64,000 nucleotides of DNA from Pedobacter cryoconitis (GCA_019352875.1 JAAAFW010000015.1:908056-972055), one strand, 5' to 3'; numbered from the stretch's first letter, positions 17,453-27,544 are shown. Notes: a model not told the origin generated them from the sequence alone. Numbers and translations are program-made.

Positions 17453-18796
17453 TTATGCTGTAAGTCCGCTTAGAATTCTGAGTTGCGCTATAGCGATGGT
17501 ATTAGATAGTTGTGCACAGTATAGGCTAGCTTCTGCTTCTGCCAATTGCGACTTTACTTCCAGCATTGTAGTTTTAGTGTCTATTCCAGCAGCTTGCTTA
17601 TCCATCTGTACCTTCAATGCTTCTTTGCGGTAGCTCACCATTTTTTTTGCGGCTGATATTAATGAGGAAGACTGTATTACTTTACGCCAGGCCTTATCAA
17701 TGTCGCTGTCAACCTGCTGTTTGGTATAAGCGATTGTTTCCTCAGCCTGCCTGAACTGTAAAATCCGTTGATTCTTTGTTTGTTTATTAGAAAAAAGGTA
17801 CTGTATATTCCATTTCAGGCTAAGGCCGAGGTAGGGACTGGTTTTTGGGAGTACAGGATTTCCTTGCTGTACATAATAACCGGCCATAATGCCTAAATCC
17901 GGCAGATCGCTTTGTCGGGCAGCTTTGATACCCAGTATTGTCTTTTCTTTGTTCAATCTGGCTATTTCCATATCGGGGTTAAGAAAAGCTGCACTTTTAT
18001 AGGCATCTGCAAGGTCAGGAATGTTACTATCCTGTGCGGATTCCTCTACTGCTAATACCTGTACTTTCAAGTTGGTTAAGTTACTTAACTCGCTCAAATA
18101 ATCCTGTAGCTGAATTGCAGATTTTAATAAGTTCTGTTCCTGCCCGGCTATATCTGCATTCAGACTGGCAGTGTTGACCCCTAAAGTTTTACCTGCAACC
18201 AAAGCAGCCTCCGCATCATCTAATCTGGCTTTAGCCAATTCCAGTTTTGCTGTTTCGCTTTCTGTCTGTTTTTGAGTAATGAGTGCGTTGTAATAGTACT
18301 GCTCGATAGCCAGCTGTACCTGCAAACCCGTTTTTTCTTTGTCTTTCTGTAATAGTTTAATGTCCGTCTTATCAATAGCCAGCCCGGTATTGATTTTGAA
18401 TTGCTGAGATAAAGGCTGATAAATATTGAGCCCTAAATTATAACTGCTTTTTTGACCAACATTAAATCTACTGGCCTGGGTAGGGAAGGGTAAGCTACCA
18501 TTGTTTCCGGTAGGTATGGTACCTAATGAACCGGCAGGTACAGTAATATCAGGTAAGGCGAAATTATATTGATAGTCTCCCTCAATTACCGGGGTAGGGT
18601 ATTTTTTTATTTCATTCTCTTTGAGTTTACTTATTTTTTCCTGCACCCGATATTCCTTTATAGCCAGCAGGTGGTTGTTTTTCCTGCCTGCCTCTATTAA
18701 CTGCGATAAGGAGTAACTTGTTTGAGCTGATGCCTGAGAGGTATCGAACAGCATAATTACCATAAGTAGCATGCCGGTTATTATTTTACGCTTCAT
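17453..18796 (-). CDS. TolC-family outer-membrane efflux protein
   Basis: Outer-membrane channel of a tripartite RND pump, 447 aa from the chosen start. The ATG at 18794-18796 gives a signal peptide (MKRKIITGMLLMVIMLFDTS, then QASAQT); a longer reading to 18841 would begin inside the pump gene and lacks sense. The body has the two alpha-helical repeats typical of OEP proteins (ELAKARLDDAEAALVAGK; EAETAIAYTK-like second repeat near 360-440). It overlaps the end of the RND pump gene by 11 nt. Confidence 0.9.
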   Translation of the reverse strand: MKRKIITGMLLMVIMLFDTSQASAQTSYSLSQLIEAGRKNNHLLAIKEYRVQEKISKLKENEIKKYPTPVIEGDYQYNFALPDITVPAGSLGTIPTGNNGSLPFPTQASRFNVGQKSSYNLGLNIYQPLSQQFKINTGLAIDKTDIKLLQKDKEKTGLQVQLAIEQYYYNALITQKQTESETAKLELAKARLDDAEAALVAGKTLGVNTASLNADIAGQEQNLLKSAIQLQDYLSELSNLTNLKVQVLAVEESAQDSNIPDLADAYKSAAFLNPDMEIARLNKEKTILGIKAARQSDLPDLGIMAGYYVQQGNPVLPKTSPYLGLSLKWNIQYLFSNKQTKNQRILQFRQAEETIAYTKQQVDSDIDKAWRKVIQSSSLISAAKKMVSYRKEALKVQMDKQAAGIDTKTTMLEVKSQLAEAEASLYCAQLSNTIAIAQLRILSGLTA

Positions 18797-21700
18797 GTGG
18801 TATGCTTGAATTAATATTTTGTAAAATGTCTTTTTTGTCATTGTCGTTAATCAGGCCTATGTACATCACCGGTACTGTTAGGAGTGCCATGATCATGCTC
18901 CATATCACCCCGAAAGCTAATACGCTCGCCAGGGGAGCCCACATCGGTGATCTGGAAACGATCATTGGCAGAACACCGACTGCTGCCGCCATTGCTGTCA
19001 GGAAAATCGGGCGTAACCGGCGTTTAGCTGATTCTATCGTGGCAGTTTTTACATTCATACCACCTTTTATTAAAATATTTGTGTGATCAACCAGAATAAT
19101 AGCATTTCGAACAACTATACCAGACAATGATATTAACCCGATGAATGCAGTAAAACTAAAGTTGTTACCTGTCAGGGCAAGGCCTGCTATTGCACCAAAG
19201 AGGCTTAATGGAATGGTAAACATTATGATCAGCACTTCTTTAATGTTCCTGAACTGGAATAATAAGATGAAAAATATCAATACCAAACTGATGGATAAAG
19301 CGGTAACCAGGTCAGATTCAGTTTCTGCTTTACCACCTTCCTCGCCAGCATATTCTACATGGTATCCTACCGGCAAATTCAGTTTATCTACTAAAGGCCT
19401 TATCTCGGAAAGGAGCTCTGAGGGCAATACATGAGGCTCCGTTTCGCTTTGAACGGTTATTGTTCTGATACCGTTACGATGTATTATTTTTCCGCTTTGC
19501 CACTGTGGAGTTACATCAGCTATTTGTCGCAGGGGTACGTTAGCATTGCTTGCCGGGGAGGTGATGTATATACGCTGCAAGTCAGTCGTGTTTTTGCGGG
19601 CATCCGGATCCAGCCGGAATAGAATATTTACGGGATTATTGCCTTCATATATTGTAGAAACAGGGGTGCCCGAAAAACCGGTGGAAACAGACTGTGCAAT
19701 ACTAGCTGTGGTGAAGCCTAACCGCCGGCCTTCCTCATTAGGAGTTATCTGCAAGCCATAATAGTCTTCGGCGAAGTCGCTTCGTACCAGACGGCTTCCT
19801 TTTGCAGTCTTTATAAGGTTGCTTACTTGTGTTGCTATAATTTTTAATTGCGGGACGTCATCACCACTAATCCGGACTTCTACAGGCGCTTTCAAATCAG
19901 TGCCCTGCTGCATGAGTTTTACAAAGAATGTTCCATCCGGCACGAGGTCTTTTACTTTGTCAGTTAGTTCCCCGGCCATCTCTTCCGTTGTTTCGGCGGT
20001 GGTTGTGTTGACTAAAATCAGCGCATAATTACTAGCCGGCATTTCCGGCGTGAAATTGTAGTAGAACCTGGGCGCAGATGTACCGGTAAATGTAGCATAG
20101 GAGATTACTCTTTTATCGGTTTTTACCAGGGCTTCTGCTTTTAAAATAGCGGTATTGGTTTTTTTTAGTTTGGTGCCGGTCGGCATCCAGAGTTCAACCA
20201 CAAACTGATTGCGTTCGGCAGGTGGAAAGAAAAGTTCACGCACTCCGGTCTTAAATACAACACCGGTAAGTAATGCAAATAAAATACTGCTTGCTACAGT
20301 TAACCTGGGATGGCTTACGCACCAGCCCAGAGCGATGTCATAACCTTTCTGCATATAAGTAAGAACCGATTTCTTTTGTTTGATAGTCGTGTTCTTCTCT
20401 GTCTGCTGATAGTGGAGGCCCTGTTTAATGAATGTATAACAAAGCAGGGGCGTAAGGAATAAAGCTACAAGATAAGACGCTATGAGGGCTACAGCTACTG
20501 TAACAGGAAGAGTAACTATAAATTCCCCGGTGGAGCCTTTGATAAAGACCATCGGCATAAAGGCAGCTATAATGGTAACTGTAGCGGCGAGTACAGGAAT
20601 AAGCAGATCATACGCGCTGCGCCAGGCTGCTACCCAACGTTCTAAACCCTCATCGAGTAATTCCACGTAATTATCGGCTATTACAATTGCATCATCTACC
20701 ACCATACCCAGAACCAGTATAAGCCCGGCCAGCGACACCTGTTGCAATTCAATACCTAAAAGGTTTAAAATGGCGAAGGTAAGAACGACAGTCATTGGAA
20801 TAGCCATAGCTGCTACTGAAGCAATTCGCAGCGGAAGCAGCAGAATGACCACTACGATAACCGAAACAATAGCCAGGAGAAACTCTTTGATAAAATGTGA
20901 TATACTTTCGTTGACCAGCTTCGGCTGTGAAATCAGCGTTGTAATTTTAACGTCTGAAGGAATCAGATTCCCGGCCTCGGCTACCTTTTTATCTACCTCT
21001 TTTCCGAAGTCTACTATGTTGTTGCCCTCGCGCATTTGTACTGCTAGCAGCAGGGCTTTGATGCTATTGACAGTAATGATATTGTCGGGTTCTGAATAAC
21101 CTCTTTTGAGGCTCGCCACTTCTGCGAGTTTTATTGGTGAACCGTTCGGGGAGGTGCCTATGATCTGCGCACTCAATTCATTTTCGGTGTGGAAATAACC
21201 GTTAGTGTACAATGGTACTTTGCTATCCGTTGTTTTTATCTCGCCGGTGCCACTGATACTGTTTTGTGCCTGCAATATCTGTACGACTTGTCCGGTGTTG
21301 ATCCCATATTGTGATAATTTGCCTGAAGTAGACGATATAACCAGTTCTTCCCTCTGTTCTCCTATACGTTTTACCTTTGAAGTTCCTTTTAATGCGCGGA
21401 TATGTTCTTCGACTTTTTGAGTGTAATCTTCCAATTCCTTATAAGTGGCTTTCTTACTTTCCAAAGCTATTACTATCGCTTCGGTATCGCCAAAATCCGA
21501 ATCAACAAGCAGCCCTTGCACTCCCTGAGGCAAATCCACTTCTTTTGCGACCGTTAACTGGTGTCTCAGCTTACTCCAGAAAATATCCGGCTGTTTTACA
21601 CTTTCTGTGAGTTCCACATTGATAATTAATGTTCCGTCTCTGGATGTTGAATAGGTTTTGGTTTTATCTACTTCCTCATATTGAAAAAGATACTGCTCCA

Positions 21701-21899
21701 GTTTCCGGGCAACCTGTTCTTCGACTTGTGTAGCTGATGCCCCCGGATAAGAAGCAATAACAAGACCTGTCCTGATTGTTATTTTCGGGTCTTCACGACG
21801 GGGCATATTTACCAGCGAGTCGATCCCGAGGACAAATAGCATCAGCAAAACTGCCAGTGTAACATGCTTATACTTAAGTGCTGCTTCTATAAAATTCAT
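18786..21899 (-). CDS. RND efflux pump, AcrB/HAE-1-like inner-membrane transporter
   Basis: A 1037-aa proton-driven exporter with 12 membrane segments in two halves, each with a large periplasmic loop. The start is MNFIEAALKYKHVTLAV, followed by PRREDPKI and SYPGASATQVEEQVARKLEQ, as in the pumps with a reduced N-terminal helix. The proton relay Asp pair is seen in LGMVVDDAIVIADN near residue 403, and SGIVVRNAIILVDH is the matching segment in the second half. Between the adaptor and TolC genes. Substrates are unknown; drugs, solvents or metabolites are possible. Confidence 0.94.
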   Translation of the reverse strand: MNFIEAALKYKHVTLAVLLMLFVLGIDSLVNMPRREDPKITIRTGLVIASYPGASATQVEEQVARKLEQYLFQYEEVDKTKTYSTSRDGTLIINVELTESVKQPDIFWSKLRHQLTVAKEVDLPQGVQGLLVDSDFGDTEAIVIALESKKATYKELEDYTQKVEEHIRALKGTSKVKRIGEQREELVISSTSGKLSQYGINTGQVVQILQAQNSISGTGEIKTTDSKVPLYTNGYFHTENELSAQIIGTSPNGSPIKLAEVASLKRGYSEPDNIITVNSIKALLLAVQMREGNNIVDFGKEVDKKVAEAGNLIPSDVKITTLISQPKLVNESISHFIKEFLLAIVSVIVVVILLLPLRIASVAAMAIPMTVVLTFAILNLLGIELQQVSLAGLILVLGMVVDDAIVIADNYVELLDEGLERWVAAWRSAYDLLIPVLAATVTIIAAFMPMVFIKGSTGEFIVTLPVTVAVALIASYLVALFLTPLLCYTFIKQGLHYQQTEKNTTIKQKKSVLTYMQKGYDIALGWCVSHPRLTVASSILFALLTGVVFKTGVRELFFPPAERNQFVVELWMPTGTKLKKTNTAILKAEALVKTDKRVISYATFTGTSAPRFYYNFTPEMPASNYALILVNTTTAETTEEMAGELTDKVKDLVPDGTFFVKLMQQGTDLKAPVEVRISGDDVPQLKIIATQVSNLIKTAKGSRLVRSDFAEDYYGLQITPNEEGRRLGFTTASIAQSVSTGFSGTPVSTIYEGNNPVNILFRLDPDARKNTTDLQRIYITSPASNANVPLRQIADVTPQWQSGKIIHRNGIRTITVQSETEPHVLPSELLSEIRPLVDKLNLPVGYHVEYAGEEGGKAETESDLVTALSISLVLIFFILLFQFRNIKEVLIIMFTIPLSLFGAIAGLALTGNNFSFTAFIGLISLSGIVVRNAIILVDHTNILIKGGMNVKTATIESAKRRLRPIFLTAMAAAVGVLPMIVSRSPMWAPLASVLAFGVIWSMIMALLTVPVMYIGLINDNDKKDILQNINSSIPHEA

Positions 21900-21965
21900 A
21901 TTATTGATTCTAGCCGGGGGTTATTAAGGTAGGCCCGCGCGTAAAAATTGATGTATTGGCTGAGT

Positions 21966-23026
21966 TTATTTTTCGATCGTTATGAAAGCGCCATCGGAGA
22001 GTTTGGTCTGACCCGATATGATCACGGTTTCACCCACGGAAAGACCTGATAATATTTCAATATTATTTGCTATCATTTTTCCCAGGCTCACCTTGCGTTT
22101 GAAAGCCTTATGGCTGGAATTGTCCACGACATAGACATAATTCTGATTACTTATATCATTGACAATACACTCGGTGGGCAATCTTATGCCTGTTTTTTGT
22201 TCGCTAACCACTATTCTCGCTTCCGCGATCATGCCAGGACGTATTTGTAAACTGGTATTATCGATCACTATCTTTGCAGTAAATGCCCTTGAAGCTGCAT
22301 CAGCAATACCACCTAACTCTGTTAGTTTGCCCTTAAAAATCCTGTTAAGTGAACTAATCTTAACACTGGCATCTTGACCTATATGTAATTTACCCAATTC
22401 ACTTTCCGGTATAAATACCAGACAGAAACTTTGCTGATATCGGCAATTACAAACAGCGGTGTGCCCATGGCAATAATTTCGCCGGTCTCGGTCTGTTTGG
22501 TTAATAAAATTCCGTCAATGGGTGAGTTTAAGCGGGTGTCCTTCAATTTTTTCGCTTCCAGTTGCTGTTGTAACTGTGCTTTCTCCAGAGAAGAGTTCAT
22601 CTTTGAAAAGTCGCTTTCACTTAGGCTGCCCCGGCTATGCAAGAGTTTCAGCCTGCGATACTCATCAGTGGTTTCTTTCAGCTGCACGTCTGCTAATTGC
22701 TTGTTAAGCCTATAATCGGTTGTTTCCAGTGAAGCTATAAGTTGTCCCCTGGAGACAAACTGGCCGACTTTGCAAGAGATCATGTTAATTTTACCGGGTA
22801 CCAGAAACCCAAGTTTGACGGTTGTAGTACCTTCGACGTCTCCGCTGAAAGCAAGTTCGTCCGACCCGGGTACAGATGCCACGGTTTCTGTTTTGACAGC
22901 TATTCTTTTAATCTTTTGTTCTCTGTTTCCCTCGTTTTTACTGCTGCATGCCACAAAAAACAAGATAAACGACGCTAACGTAAGGGTATTTACTGCCGCA
23001 TATTTTTTTATTGTATTTAGTTTCAT
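21966..23026 (-). pseudogene. RND periplasmic adaptor (membrane fusion protein), frameshifted
   Basis: A lipoprotein adaptor linking the pump to TolC, read in two overlapping frames. The first piece starts at ATG 23024-23026 with a signal ending in the lipobox FFVAC, contains the biotinyl-lipoyl and hairpin parts (GKINMISCKVGQFVSRGQLI), and runs to ADISKVSVW. There the frame is lost and stops soon after. One base further on the normal continuation VFIPESELGKLHIGQDASV appears, leading to the beta-barrel and C-terminal domain, ending at 21966. A single missing G (C on the plus strand) in the run near 22418-22419 explains the break. It is either a true loss of function or a sequencing error; the downstream genes look intact. 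Confidence 0.85.
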
Positions 23027-23191
23027 CTTGCAATTTTTATTCAAAAATGCCTCAGGAAACCAATCTTTTTTATTTAAACTGACCGAGTTGACAAAGGTGA
23101 TTACCGAAATTACATCATCGCGTACCGAGCGAAAGCCGACTTCTGGATTTGACTTAAACAGCAGAGCAATAAGTAGGGGCTTATTCAGGCG

Positions 23192-23227
23192 AAATGGGTT
23201 ATAGCTAAGGAAAGCTAAAACCCATTT
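23192..23227 (-). terminator. hairpin after the FAD-monooxygenase gene
   Basis: AAATGGGTT and AACCCATTT form a 9-bp stem about 35 nt beyond the monooxygenase stop (minus strand). No long T run follows, so termination is probable but not certain. Confidence 0.45.
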
Positions 23228-23261
23228 TTAGTAGGAACCCATTGACCGGCTAATTAAAAAA

Positions 23262-24836
23262 TCAGAGGTCTAAAATACCCTCCATAATGGTTAGAAGCTC
23301 ATTCGAAGTTAATTTTGCGGCTATGAAATCATCGGGTCTGATTAGTAAAGCTTCATCTTTTGTAGTGTTAGTCAGTTCCAACCATTTTTCGGCAATATTT
23401 TTATCCTCTGGCATCACCAACCTGATGTCGATGTTTAGCCGCTGTTTTACAGCATCACATGCCATCTTCCAGCCATTATAACTATTGGCTACTATGATGA
23501 ATTGTCCTTTAACCCAGTCAATTGAAGAAAGAGTATGCGATTTATTAAGCCATAAATGAGGAATACGGGTTCCTGGTTCTCCCACGAAATAGGTAAATGG
23601 CAATACAGCTTCTCGTCTTACTGCCGATGAGTAATAACCGAAATTAGGTAGACCCATCAGGTCTTTTCCTCTGGAAATCATCAACTTGTTATTGATAAGC
23701 CCGTTCTTGTCTGCCAGTTCTCCGGAAAGCCTTGCATAGAAAGCCCCTACAGGTTGACGTTCAATGTGATAGGTGTTTAATAAAGCATCACCTGCCTGAT
23801 GGTGTAAAACTGCCGCCAGTTTCCAAGCCAAATTTTGGACATCCTGGATGCCCGTGTTCGCACCTTTGCCGGCATAAGGTGTCATCGTATGTGCGGCATC
23901 ACCTGCGAGAAAGATGCGATCGACGCGTAATTCTTCGGCAATCCTTACTGTAAGCTGCCAGGGCAAAGCCTTAAGGATAGAAATTTGAATATCTGGGATT
24001 CCTAGGATACGGTGAAGGATAGCAATTAATTTTTCTTCCGGATAATCTGCTGCCGATTCGCCATTTTCAGGATGGAAACGCAAATGAAACGCCCATTTAT
24101 CTTTATTATTTATAGTTAAGAGAAAACCCGTGATTTCTGGTGTTTCGATTAAAAACTGACTAAATTCACGTCCTTTTACTAAAGCTTCCAGATCGGCCTC
24201 AAAATAGATATTCAGCAGGTCTGTCCATGATCCGTTGCCGGACGTCGGTATCTCCAGTTGCTTTCTCACGATACTATTAGCGCCGTCCGCTGCTATCATA
24301 TAATCTGCTTCAACCAGGTATTGCTCACCGGTCATTCTGCTTTTAACCAAGACTTCTACGTTTTTCTCAGTTTGTTTAAAAGACATCATCTCATGATGGA
24401 AACGAAGGTCTAAACCCTGCTTTTGGGCCACTTCGTATATAATAGCTTCACTAATATCCTGAGTACAACGACATACAGATTCAGGCGATTTTTCAGCGAA
24501 GGACTTTACTTCTTCTTTAGCCTGCATTAACTGGCTGGGAGTGATTTTTCCTACAGGATTTTCCAAAGCCTCAACAAGGTTGTTTCCACGTATATTACCC
24601 CAGGCTGGAGACAAAGCTTTTCCACCTTCCCTTAAGGTTTCACTGAGTCCCAGGCCTCTGAATAATTCCATTGTTCGGGTGTCAATAGTTCTTGCCCGGG
24701 GATAGATGGATGTGTCGTTATGTTTTTCTAAAAGAATAAAGTCAATGCCTTGTTGTGACAGGTACAAAGCTGCAGCAAGACCCGTGATGCCCCCGCCAAG
24801 AATAATGACCTGGGTTTGTTTTATTTGTCGGTTCAT
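23262..24836 (-). CDS. FAD-dependent aromatic monooxygenase (PheA/TfdB family), module 1
   Basis: A 524-aa class A flavoprotein hydroxylase. The FAD-binding Rossmann motif is VIILGGGITGLAAALYLSQQ (residues ~10-29). The DG motif is DYMIAADGANSIVRKQL near 180, and the second FAD motif is LAGDAAHTMTPYAGKGANTG near 300, followed by IQDVQNLAWKL. The C-terminal thioredoxin-like domain (~400-520) places it with phenol/2,4-dichlorophenol-type or antibiotic-modifying hydroxylases. The substrate cannot be read from the sequence. It is divergent to an AraC regulator, an arrangement repeated twice more in this window. Expected to be induced by its AraC protein. Confidence 0.92.
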   Translation of the reverse strand: MNRQIKQTQVIILGGGITGLAAALYLSQQGIDFILLEKHNDTSIYPRARTIDTRTMELFRGLGLSETLREGGKALSPAWGNIRGNNLVEALENPVGKITPSQLMQAKEEVKSFAEKSPESVCRCTQDISEAIIYEVAQKQGLDLRFHHEMMSFKQTEKNVEVLVKSRMTGEQYLVEADYMIAADGANSIVRKQLEIPTSGNGSWTDLLNIYFEADLEALVKGREFSQFLIETPEITGFLLTINNKDKWAFHLRFHPENGESAADYPEEKLIAILHRILGIPDIQISILKALPWQLTVRIAEELRVDRIFLAGDAAHTMTPYAGKGANTGIQDVQNLAWKLAAVLHHQAGDALLNTYHIERQPVGAFYARLSGELADKNGLINNKLMISRGKDLMGLPNFGYYSSAVRREAVLPFTYFVGEPGTRIPHLWLNKSHTLSSIDWVKGQFIIVANSYNGWKMACDAVKQRLNIDIRLVMPEDKNIAEKWLELTNTTKDEALLIRPDDFIAAKLTSNELLTIMEGILDL

Positions 24837-24873
24837 GATGTTATTTCTATTTTTGATTATGATTTATTTTTAT

Positions 24874-24930
24874 CAAAGGTATTTGACCTGTTAGGTGTAA
24901 AATAGCCATGTTTGTCTAAATAATAGTCGA
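24874..24930. promoter_or_regulatory. divergent promoter and AraC operator, module 1
   Basis: CAAAGGTA (24874-24881) is a minus-strand -7 box (TACCTTTG) for the monooxygenase. Exactly 27 bp further begins AATAGCC (24901), and 21 bp after that AATAGTCG (24922). The two half-sites are in direct orientation with a two-turn period, as expected for an AraC-family site; the proximal one falls on the -33 region of the monooxygenase promoter. The same geometry recurs at 32730 and 55224. Confidence 0.65.
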
Positions 24931-24943
24931 AATAGTTTATGTT

Positions 24944-25921
24944 ATGAGACCGGATTTAACAGAAAACGGGGAGATTCTTCCCATCACAGCAAATATGTTT
25001 GCGGACAAGCAGGAAAACGGCGTGACGCTAATACCTCCTGAGCTGGGAACTGGTTATATTAAAGGCTTTGTCATTAATTCTAAATTAAGACTGATCGTAA
25101 GAGATTATGAGCTGAAACAGAACTGGGTGCTGGACCGGCGCTTTGGTAAAGAAGAAGTAAATCTAGTCAGGATTGCATTTCACAATGTTTATCGGTCAAA
25201 AAGTGAGTTGAAAAGTAACACACGGCAACCCGATGGAGGCAAAAACTCATTGCCTTCGGTGCAGATTGTGACCACCGGACTTAACTATGAATTATTACCA
25301 GCCAACAAAAAAGTTAATTCAATAGTGATTACCGTGGAGGCAGGCTATTTAAAAGAATTACTAAAACCAACAACGGAAAATGCGTTGTTGCAACTAATAA
25401 CTTCGGGTGACAAGCCTTTGTTATTTGAAGAAGTAATTTCACCAAAGATACATGAAGTGGCATCCGAAATTATCAAAGCAGATCCTGATAAAGAATTACA
25501 GAAATTCTATTACAAAATAAAAGCCGAGGAAATGATGTATTTATTGTTTGCGGCATTGCTAAAAAGGGGGGAGACCAACTATCAGACACTGAATATCGCC
25601 GATGTGAAAAAAATATATGAAGTAAAGGATAGCATAGTCTCAGACATCTACACACCTCCCGTTTTTACGGAGCTTGTCAGACTTTCGGGGATGAGTGAAA
25701 CTAAGTTAAAGCGGTTGTTTAAACAGATTTTCGGTGAAAGTATTTACAACTATTATCAGATATACAGAATGAATGAAGCTGCCTACCTGATGAAGGATGA
25801 GGGCTTGTCTGTTTCGGAGGTAGGTTATCGTTTAGGATTTTCAAATCTTGGCCATTTTTCAAGATTGTTTGAAACACATATTGGCGTAAAGCCGAAAAAA
25901 TATTCTTCTGCCGGACTATGA
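24944..25921 (+). CDS. AraC-family transcriptional regulator, module 1
   Basis: A 325-aa regulator. The first ~220 residues have no domain I can name but are clearly related to those of the AraC proteins at 32798 and 55288 (ELGTGYIKGFVINSKLRLIVRDYEL and a LLFEEVISPKIHEVASEI block). The C-terminal ~100 residues form the double helix-turn-helix: FTELVRLSGMSETKLKRLFK and LSVSEVGYRLGFSNLGHFSRL, then GVKPKKYS. It is divergent to the monooxygenase, with the 21-bp direct repeat in between ending 15 nt before its ATG. It probably activates the enzyme gene and represses itself; that is inferred from site position. Confidence 0.92.
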   Translation: MRPDLTENGEILPITANMFADKQENGVTLIPPELGTGYIKGFVINSKLRLIVRDYELKQNWVLDRRFGKEEVNLVRIAFHNVYRSKSELKSNTRQPDGGKNSLPSVQIVTTGLNYELLPANKKVNSIVITVEAGYLKELLKPTTENALLQLITSGDKPLLFEEVISPKIHEVASEIIKADPDKELQKFYYKIKAEEMMYLLFAALLKRGETNYQTLNIADVKKIYEVKDSIVSDIYTPPVFTELVRLSGMSETKLKRLFKQIFGESIYNYYQIYRMNEAAYLMKDEGLSVSEVGYRLGFSNLGHFSRLFETHIGVKPKKYSSAGL

Positions 25922-25974
25922 TCAATCGTAATCGATCTTTGTCAATGCGAAATACCTGATGCTGACTAGACGGA

Positions 25975-26004
25975 AAGAGGCCGCGTCATTTGACGCGGCC
26001 TCTT
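25975..26004. terminator. strong bidirectional terminator after AraC gene
   Basis: A perfect 14-bp stem (AAGAGGCCGCGTCA and its complement) with a TT loop, GC-rich in the middle and with AA/TT ends, lies between the AraC gene and the convergent outer-membrane protein gene. Confidence 0.8.
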
Positions 26005-26046
26005 CGTTAAGAATGAAAATTCGATATTTATAATGATAACATTTTA

Positions 26047-26622
26047 TTATTTTAAAGGGATCGCATATCCAAGAGATAGATTGAAACCTCTGTTTCTCAC
26101 GGTACCAGGGCCTTTGGATAGATCAGAAAGGCCCAGAGCATACCTGCCATCAATTATCACCTTACCAGGCCCGGCGGGGATTGCCACCCCTGCACCAAAT
26201 TGCAAACCTAAATCAACAGTTCTCGGTTTGCTACCGTACAATTCTTTAAATTTGTCACTGCCGTTTAATTGAAATCCCACATAGGGACCGGCATTGATAT
26301 ACACCATGTCGAACTTGTACTTTGCAAACAAGGGAACTTCTAAATAATTGAAGTTATACTTTGATGTCGTATTACCATCTTTGAATTTAAGACCTCTACT
26401 TACAAAGTTTAGCTCCGGTTGAAATGAAAATGCACTTTCTTTAAAGTGCATATCTAATGCTACCCCTCCGGTAAATCCTGTTTTAGTTTTTTCACCCGAT
26501 AGGGTACTTGCTGATTGGCTGGCAAAATTTATTCCTATTTTAGGGATCAAATCTACACTTTGCGCTTTTACGCTAGTTAAACCGGCGATTAAAATTGTTC
26601 CTAACAAAATTATTTTTTTCAT
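26047..26622 (-). CDS. outer-membrane beta-barrel protein (porin-family, PorT-like)
   Basis: A 191-aa exported protein with signal peptide MKKIILLGTILIAGLTSVKA and cleavage before QSVDL. The remainder is a series of amphipathic beta strands (KIGINFASQSAS, GFTGGVALDMHF, PELNFVSRGLKF, NYLEVPLFAKYKF, YINAGPYVGFQL) ending in GRYALGLSDLS and NLSLGYAIPLK, typical of the 8-stranded outer membrane barrel domain common in Bacteroidota (PF13568). Function unknown. Confidence 0.9.
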   Translation of the reverse strand: MKKIILLGTILIAGLTSVKAQSVDLIPKIGINFASQSASTLSGEKTKTGFTGGVALDMHFKESAFSFQPELNFVSRGLKFKDGNTTSKYNFNYLEVPLFAKYKFDMVYINAGPYVGFQLNGSDKFKELYGSKPRTVDLGLQFGAGVAIPAGPGKVIIDGRYALGLSDLSKGPGTVRNRGFNLSLGYAIPLK

Positions 26623-26706
26623 GATTATTTGTTTTTATTGGGACAAGTTTAGAGATTCAAACAGCGCTGTTATTCATAAAACACACTCAACTGCCAAACT
26701 TCATAG

Positions 26707-26737
26707 CTGAGTTTACAGTTCGGCATAACTGAGTTTA
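26707..26737. promoter_or_regulatory. CTGAGTTTA direct repeat upstream of Crp gene
   Basis: CTGAGTTTA occurs at 26707-26715 and 26729-26737, a 22-bp period, in the divergent space between the barrel gene and the Crp-family gene. A regulatory role is a guess. Confidence 0.3.
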
Positions 26738-26850
26738 AAGAGAAATCGGATGCGTAAATTATAACGGCAGAATTCGTTTACTGTATATTACAGCTTAGGG
26801 TCGACCAATTACCAGTCGCCTTATACAAATAATTGATGGCTAAAAGTTAT

Positions 26851-26858
26851 TAACTTTG
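26851..26858 (+). promoter_or_regulatory. -7 box of Crp-family gene
   Basis: TAACTTTG fits TAnnTTTG and lies 29 nt before the ATG at 26888. Confidence 0.5.
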
Positions 26859-26887
26859 CTTTGTATCAAGTTGATCATTTACCCGAA

Positions 26888-27451
26888 ATGCAGCATAAAC
26901 TAAGAGAACATATAGAGAGAATTGTTTCACTTAGTGATGACGAGTTCGTATTTGTACTTAGTCATTTCACTGCGAAAAAGTTCAAGAAACATCAATTTCT
27001 AATCCGGGAAGGGGAATTTGTGAAACATCATTTTTTTATCCTCTCCGGCCTTGTAAAGCTCGTGTTTACTGACGAAGCCGCAAAGCAGCATATCGTTTCT
27101 TTTGCCATGGAAGACTGGTGGGAAAGCGATTTTTATGCATATTATACCCAAACAGAATCGACGATGTCATTAATATGCCTGGAAAATACCGAAGTGCTTT
27201 GTCTATCGCTACAAGATTATCAGAACCTTTGTGATGGTTTGCAAAAAATGCAAAAATTCTTTCTCGAAAAAGCGAATTTTGGTTTTCTTGGATCGCAACG
27301 GCGAATTATTTCCTGGTTAACCTCTAATGTAAAAGAGCGTTACGAACAACTTCTTAAACAATATCCTTCTCTAGTTCAGCGGGTACCTAAAAGCCAAATC
27401 GCTGCCTACCTGGGCGTATCCCGCGAGACCCTGAGCCGATTTAATTCATAG
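26888..27451 (+). CDS. Crp/Fnr-family transcriptional regulator
   Basis: A 187-aa regulator with an N-terminal cyclic-nucleotide-binding-fold domain (~25-120: FLIREGEFVKHHFFILSGLVKLVF) and a C-terminal winged helix in which VPKSQIAAYLGVSRETLSR is the recognition helix region. The C-terminal wing is short, as in many Bacteroidota members. The reading frame can be extended to a TTG at 26861, but the ATG at 26888 follows the -7 box at a good distance and is preferred. Effector unknown; the cAMP-contacting residues are not conserved. The RidA gene follows 93 nt downstream. Confidence 0.88.
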   Translation: MQHKLREHIERIVSLSDDEFVFVLSHFTAKKFKKHQFLIREGEFVKHHFFILSGLVKLVFTDEAAKQHIVSFAMEDWWESDFYAYYTQTESTMSLICLENTEVLCLSLQDYQNLCDGLQKMQKFFLEKANFGFLGSQRRIISWLTSNVKERYEQLLKQYPSLVQRVPKSQIAAYLGVSRETLSRFNS

Positions 27452-27544
27452 TGTGATTAACCTCACTCGATAATCGTGAGGTTAATCAAGACTTTGTTCC
27501 AAATGTTATCCGGATTTTTGCCCTATAAAATTTATAATGCATTT

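Noticed and set aside
18802..21610. series of plus-strand ORFs opposite the RND pump
   Set aside because: They are shadows of the pump gene in other frames, with no start signals or plausible proteins.
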